NCBI GenBank assembly: GCA_021804315.1
Contig: JAJZHX010000024.1
Span: 1 to 7,401, forward strand
Direction of reading: 5' to 3'
Origin: a bacterium
GTDB taxonomy: Bacteria > Patescibacteriota > Saccharimonadia > Saccharimonadales > UBA4665
DNA: 7,401 nt
The stretch's first letter is position 1; each line of letters begins with the position of its first letter. Made by a program: the position numbers and the translations under genes. Of this stretch, positions 4,445 through 7,401 are shown piece after piece. The notes below the pieces were generated by a model that had not been told where the DNA came from, made no database searches, and was given only the letters and a program-made list of their open reading frames with translations.

Positions 4445-4867
4445 ATGAATCGTAAATCACCAGTAAGAGTTGTTATTGATACAAATGTTTGGTTATCTGG
4501 TTTAATTTTCGGCGGTAAACCAAGCAACATAATAGAACTGTTTGTAGACGAGACAATTATCGTTATTGTATGCGAAGAGCTTTTAAGCGAACTACGAAGA
4601 AAGATAATAGAGCGATTTCCGCTTTATATTCCTAGCTTGGATCTACTTGAAGCATCAATCCGTAAGGATGCAGAGATGATCAAGTTGGGTAGCCAGACGA
4701 TTAACTTAAGCCGTGATACTGACGATAATAAATTTATTGAAACTGCGGTGATTGGGGAATGCCAATTTATTATAAGTGGAGATAAAGATCTCTTAGACAT
4801 AGTTGGCTACAAAGATATTAAAATTGTTACTCCAGTAGCGTTCCTAAATCTTTTTTTGTATAACTAG
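4445..4867 (+). CDS. PIN-domain RNase toxin (PIN_3, COG1569 type)
   Basis: The 140-residue toxin is a metal-dependent ribonuclease of the PIN fold, expected to cleave RNA when freed from its antitoxin. Acidic active-site residues are present: Asp12 in VVIDTNVWLSGL, a conserved glutamate in EELLSELRRK (Glu45 or Glu49), Asp91/Asp93/Asp94 in RDTDDNKFIETA, and Asp113 and Asp115 in ISGDKDLL. The ending IVTPVAFLNLF is the usual last strand and helix of the PIN_3 family. Length and domain are complete. There is no strong ribosome binding site, fitting translational coupling to the antitoxin. Substrate cannot be read from sequence; VapC toxins cut tRNA or rRNA, but this branch is less well characterised. 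It ends 13 bases from the convergent tRNA-Leu gene. Confidence 0.93.
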   Translation: MNRKSPVRVVIDTNVWLSGLIFGGKPSNIIELFVDETIIVIVCEELLSELRRKIIERFPLYIPSLDLLEASIRKDAEMIKLGSQTINLSRDTDDNKFIETAVIGECQFIISGDKDLLDIVGYKDIKIVTPVAFLNLFLYN

Positions 4868-4879
4868 CAAAGTCTCAAT

Positions 4880-4965
4880 TGGTGCGGATGAAAGGACTTG
4901 AACCTTCACGCCTTAACGGCACTAGCTCCTAAGGCTAGCGTGTCTACCAATTCCACCACATCCGC
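4880..4965 (-). tRNA. tRNA-Leu(UAG), CCA encoded
   Basis: On the minus strand the acceptor strands GCGGATG (4965-4959) and CATCCGC (4890-4884) pair perfectly, followed by A and an encoded CCA (4882-4880). The D arm, the anticodon stem CTAGC/GCTAG with loop CTTAGGA, an extended variable arm (GTGCCGTTAAGGCGT) and a TpsiC arm with GGTTCAAGTCC are all present. The anticodon TAG and long variable arm identify leucine. It lies 25 bases after rsmD on the same strand and could be processed from that transcript; a TATTAT just upstream is a possible separate -10. Confidence 0.97.
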
Positions 4966-4990
4966 TTAAATAATATGGCCGAAAGTAATT

Positions 4991-5524
4991 TTAACTAATT
5001 TTTTGATAAAAAACTAGCTGAGCATCGCCATATTGTTTATCTTTTATGGCTATTAACTGGTTTATATCCGGCGTGGATAGTTGTTTTGGTAGGCTTAGGA
5101 CCAAAATACCGTTTGTTTTGAGAACACTAGGCAGTAAATTAATTGAATCTAAGTTTATGTCGTGATAAGGTGGATCGGCTAGAATTAAATCGAATTTAAG
5201 GTCCTGGTTATTTTTTAGCCAACTTTTAAGAAACACTTTGCTGACTTTAACTTGGTCTTTAAGACCTAATTTAGAAACGTTATCCTTAATGATTGAAAAT
5301 GCCTGATAATCTGCATCTATCGCTATAACACTCAAAGCCCCTCGGCTGATTGCTTCAAAGCTTAAAGCACCACTACCAGCAAAGGCATCTAAAACGTTTA
5401 GCTTAGTTATATCTCCTAGGGAGTTAAATAGTCCGTTCTTAATTCGATCACTCATTGGATGTGTTTTATGGCCTTTAGGCGTATTGAATGTTTGACCTTT
5501 TAATTTACCGGCAATTATCTGCAT
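4991..5524 (-). CDS. rsmD: 16S rRNA (guanine(966)-N2)-methyltransferase
   Basis: The enzyme transfers a methyl group from S-adenosylmethionine to N2 of G966 in 16S rRNA, in the decoding region of the small subunit. The 177-residue protein has the family opening MQIIAGKLKGQTF and the MSDRIKNGLFNSLGD block (24-38). The SAM-binding motif I is at about 44-63 (VLDAFAGSGALSFEAISRGA), the acidic Asp70/Asp72 pair (VIAIDAD) follows, and the catalytic DPPY motif is at 117-120. It ends with the GDAQLVFYQK strand. Length is typical. Its ATG begins one base after the recG stop, so the two are almost certainly co-transcribed and translationally coupled. This adjacency of recG and rsmD is common in bacteria. 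Confidence 0.97.
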   Translation of the reverse strand: MQIIAGKLKGQTFNTPKGHKTHPMSDRIKNGLFNSLGDITKLNVLDAFAGSGALSFEAISRGALSVIAIDADYQAFSIIKDNVSKLGLKDQVKVSKVFLKSWLKNNQDLKFDLILADPPYHDINLDSINLLPSVLKTNGILVLSLPKQLSTPDINQLIAIKDKQYGDAQLVFYQKIS

Positions 5525-5525
5525 A

Positions 5526-7401
5526 TTAATTGAGATTAGTTATGGCTCTTAAATTATTAACTTTTTGATATAACTCAGGATAATCTTTGATGTCTGGTTG
5601 AGAAGACATCAATTGTTTAGCAGCAGTAGATGCCTTATATATTAAGTCCTTATTACTAAGATCAGCAATCCTTAGATCGAGAAGGCCATGTTGATCTTTG
5701 CCATAAATTGCTCCAGGGCCTCTTAACTTAAGATCAAGTTCAGCAAGCGCAAAACCATCATCAATACGTTCTAAGGCACTCAGCCTTTGCTTAGGGCTAT
5801 CATCTAATTCGATCAACATAAAAAAGTAGCTCTCTTGTTTGCCTCGGCCAATTCTACCCCTCAGCTGATGTAACTGAGCCAAACCAAATCTCTCCGGACT
5901 TAAGATTAACATAACTGAGGCGTTGGCTACGTCGATACCAACTTCTATGACGGTTGTAGCTACTAAAATATCAATTTTTTGGTTTATAAAATCCTGCATA
6001 ACCTGTTCTTTTTGATTAGTTTTTAGTTTGCCATGGATTAGTCCTAATCTTAGATGCTTGAACTGCCCGTTCCTTAAATCATCATAAACTTTTACAGCAG
6101 AATTAACTGAGATTAAATTATCTTCAATGGCTGGACAGACAATAAAAGCTTGTCGGCCCAGTCTAATTTCATCTTCAATTTTCTTATAAACTGCTATTTT
6201 CTGACTAGCATAAATAATCTTAGTCTTAACAGCAGGTCTGCCCTTAGGTTTTTCAGTTAGTCTAGTTATGCTAAGTTCACCATAAAGGGTCAAGGCTAAA
6301 GACCTTGGTATAGGCGTAGCACTTAAAGATAACACGTGGGGCATTAAACCTGCAGATTTAGCAATTAAATCAGTCCGTTGTTGTACTCCAAAACGATGTT
6401 GTTCGTCTAAAATTACTAGTCCAAGTTTATTAATATTAAGCTTATTTTGGATCAGTGCATGAGTGCCAATAATAATTTTATTATCTGATTGGCTAATTTG
6501 CTCATTAACAGCCTGCTTGTGCTTAGCGCTCAATGAACCAAGTAGTAATAATAGGTTAGCTTCTAAGCCAAGTGGCTTTAGTAATTCGCTTATTGTCTTA
6601 AAATGTTGTCTGGCTAATATTTCGGTTGGCGCCATAAAAGCAACTTGCTTTTGTTGGTTAATGACCATTAAAGCGGCCATTAAAGCTACGACAGTTTTAC
6701 CTGAACCAACATCACCCTCTACAAGTCGGCTCATTGGAATTTTTTTTGACATATCTTTATATATTTGCCAGACTGCAATACGTTGAGAATCAGTTAGTCT
6801 GAACTGCAGAGATTTAACAAATTTCTTGGCTAGTTGTTCATCAAAATTAATAACTAGAGACTTTTCATTTTTATTTTCTTGTTTATTAAGTAGGCTGGCC
6901 AGCACAAACAGGAATACTTCATCGAATCCAAGTCGCTTTTTAGCTAGGTTAATATCGTCTAAATTATTAGGCAGATGCAGTTTTACAAGCGCTTCACTTA
7001 AACCAACCAGCCGATAATCTTTAATGATTGAAGCCGGTAGGGGCTCTTTTATTTGGCTAAAGACTGGCTTAATCTGAGCAATAGCTTTTCTTATTTGAGC
7101 AGAATTTAAATGCTTGGTTTCAGGATATACTGACAGAATCCTAGCTGTGTTAATTGGCAAATCTTTAGCTAATTCAGTTGAAGGATTATTAATTGAGAAG
7201 CGATTATACTTTAGCTCAAATTTGCCAGATATAAAATACTGTTGTGATGCTTGAAAAGCCTTAACTCTGTAGGGCTGATTAAACCAAATTAATCTGACAC
7301 TACCGCTATCATCACTAGCTATGGCTTCAGTTATATGGAGCCCTTTTCGTAAATAACGGCCATTAAGGTTAGAAATCGTTGCCTTTAGACTGACTTGTCC
7401 G
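5526..7401 (-). CDS. recG: ATP-dependent DNA helicase RecG, 5' end outside the window
   Basis: RecG remodels stalled replication forks and drives branch migration of Holliday junctions. About 624 residues are visible and the reading frame stays open to the right edge, so the N-terminus is missing. The visible part starts in the wedge/OB domain (VSLKATISNLNGRYLRKGLHITEAIASDDSGSVRLIWF, about 7385-7275). The helicase core has Walker A GDVGSGKT (near 6717-6696), Walker B DEQH (near 6407-6396), motif III SATPIPRSLALTLYGE, and motif VI QLRGRIGRG. The RecG-specific C-terminal block LDLKLRGPGAIYGKDQHGLLDLRIADL follows. The in-frame TTG at 7160 is not the start, because clear OB-domain sequence continues upstream of it. 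One base separates its stop from rsmD. Confidence 0.98.
   Translation of the reverse strand, partial: GQVSLKATISNLNGRYLRKGLHITEAIASDDSGSVRLIWFNQPYRVKAFQASQQYFISGKFELKYNRFSINNPSTELAKDLPINTARILSVYPETKHLNSAQIRKAIAQIKPVFSQIKEPLPASIIKDYRLVGLSEALVKLHLPNNLDDINLAKKRLGFDEVFLFVLASLLNKQENKNEKSLVINFDEQLAKKFVKSLQFRLTDSQRIAVWQIYKDMSKKIPMSRLVEGDVGSGKTVVALMAALMVINQQKQVAFMAPTEILARQHFKTISELLKPLGLEANLLLLLGSLSAKHKQAVNEQISQSDNKIIIGTHALIQNKLNINKLGLVILDEQHRFGVQQRTDLIAKSAGLMPHVLSLSATPIPRSLALTLYGELSITRLTEKPKGRPAVKTKIIYASQKIAVYKKIEDEIRLGRQAFIVCPAIEDNLISVNSAVKVYDDLRNGQFKHLRLGLIHGKLKTNQKEQVMQDFINQKIDILVATTVIEVGIDVANASVMLILSPERFGLAQLHQLRGRIGRGKQESYFFMLIELDDSPKQRLSALERIDDGFALAELDLKLRGPGAIYGKDQHGLLDLRIADLSNKDLIYKASTAAKQLMSSQPDIKDYPELYQKVNNLRAITNLN

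Noticed and set aside
6463..7017. Two plus-strand ORFs opposite recG
   Set aside because: They are antisense to a conserved helicase and have no independent start signals.
7158..7160. An in-frame TTG as the RecG start
   Set aside because: Translation upstream to the window edge gives continuous RecG OB-domain sequence, so the gene simply runs off the window.
1..7401. CRISPR array
   Set aside because: No regularly spaced direct repeats were seen; the repeats found are isolated pairs or inverted arms.

Overview
The window is AT-rich bacterial DNA with short intergenic gaps, TAA stops throughout and no sign of stop-codon recoding. A compact recG-rsmD-tRNA-Leu(UAG) block on the minus strand is joined to a mobile, rearranged accessory region. 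The small-gene style, low GC and gene content would fit a Patescibacteria/CPR genome such as Saccharibacteria, but no marker gene here proves that, so the assignment is tentative.

Layout, left to right. (1) 110-487 (+) encodes an unrecognised small protein with two hydrophobic stretches. (2) About 533-1990 is an IS110-family insertion sequence. It has a DEDD/serine recombinase at 973-1947, preceded by about 480 bases of non-coding DNA. That DNA contains a series of nested hairpins behind a -10-like box, in the place and with the general shape expected of an IS110 bridge RNA. It also holds a second long inverted repeat with a five-codon leader ORF. (3) 1948-2438 is a patchwork: a 42-residue minus-strand ORF, a strong plus-strand terminator, and the 5' half of an arginine-type tRNA gene that stops in the anticodon arm and runs into a 13-bp hairpin. 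(4) 2440-3369 is an IS1595-family (ISXO2-like) DDE transposase with a zinc finger. (5) 3375-4082 (-) encodes a stand-alone proteasome-beta/HslV-like Ntn hydrolase with recognisable Thr1, Asp17 and Lys33 equivalents; its stop codon lies in the possible right end of the IS1595 element. (6) 4212-4867 (+) is a toxin-antitoxin pair: a ribbon-helix-helix antitoxin and a PIN-domain RNase toxin. Its promoter is back to back with that of the protease gene, the two -35 boxes overlapping on opposite strands. (7) 4880-4965 (-) is an intact tRNA-Leu(UAG). (8) 4991-5524 (-) rsmD and (9) 5526-7401 (-) recG, open at the right edge of the window, are separated by one base and form a conserved housekeeping operon.

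The housekeeping block (DNA branch migration, 16S rRNA methylation, leucine tRNA) is the stable chromosome. The region from about 500 to 4870 looks like an accessory hot spot: two unrelated transposases, a broken tRNA gene, a toxin-antitoxin module, an orphan protease and a 21-base inverted repeat pair spanning 2059-4114. The most interesting items are the candidate bridge RNA, the orphan Thr protease sharing a control region with the toxin-antitoxin pair, and the tRNA fragment fused to a hairpin.
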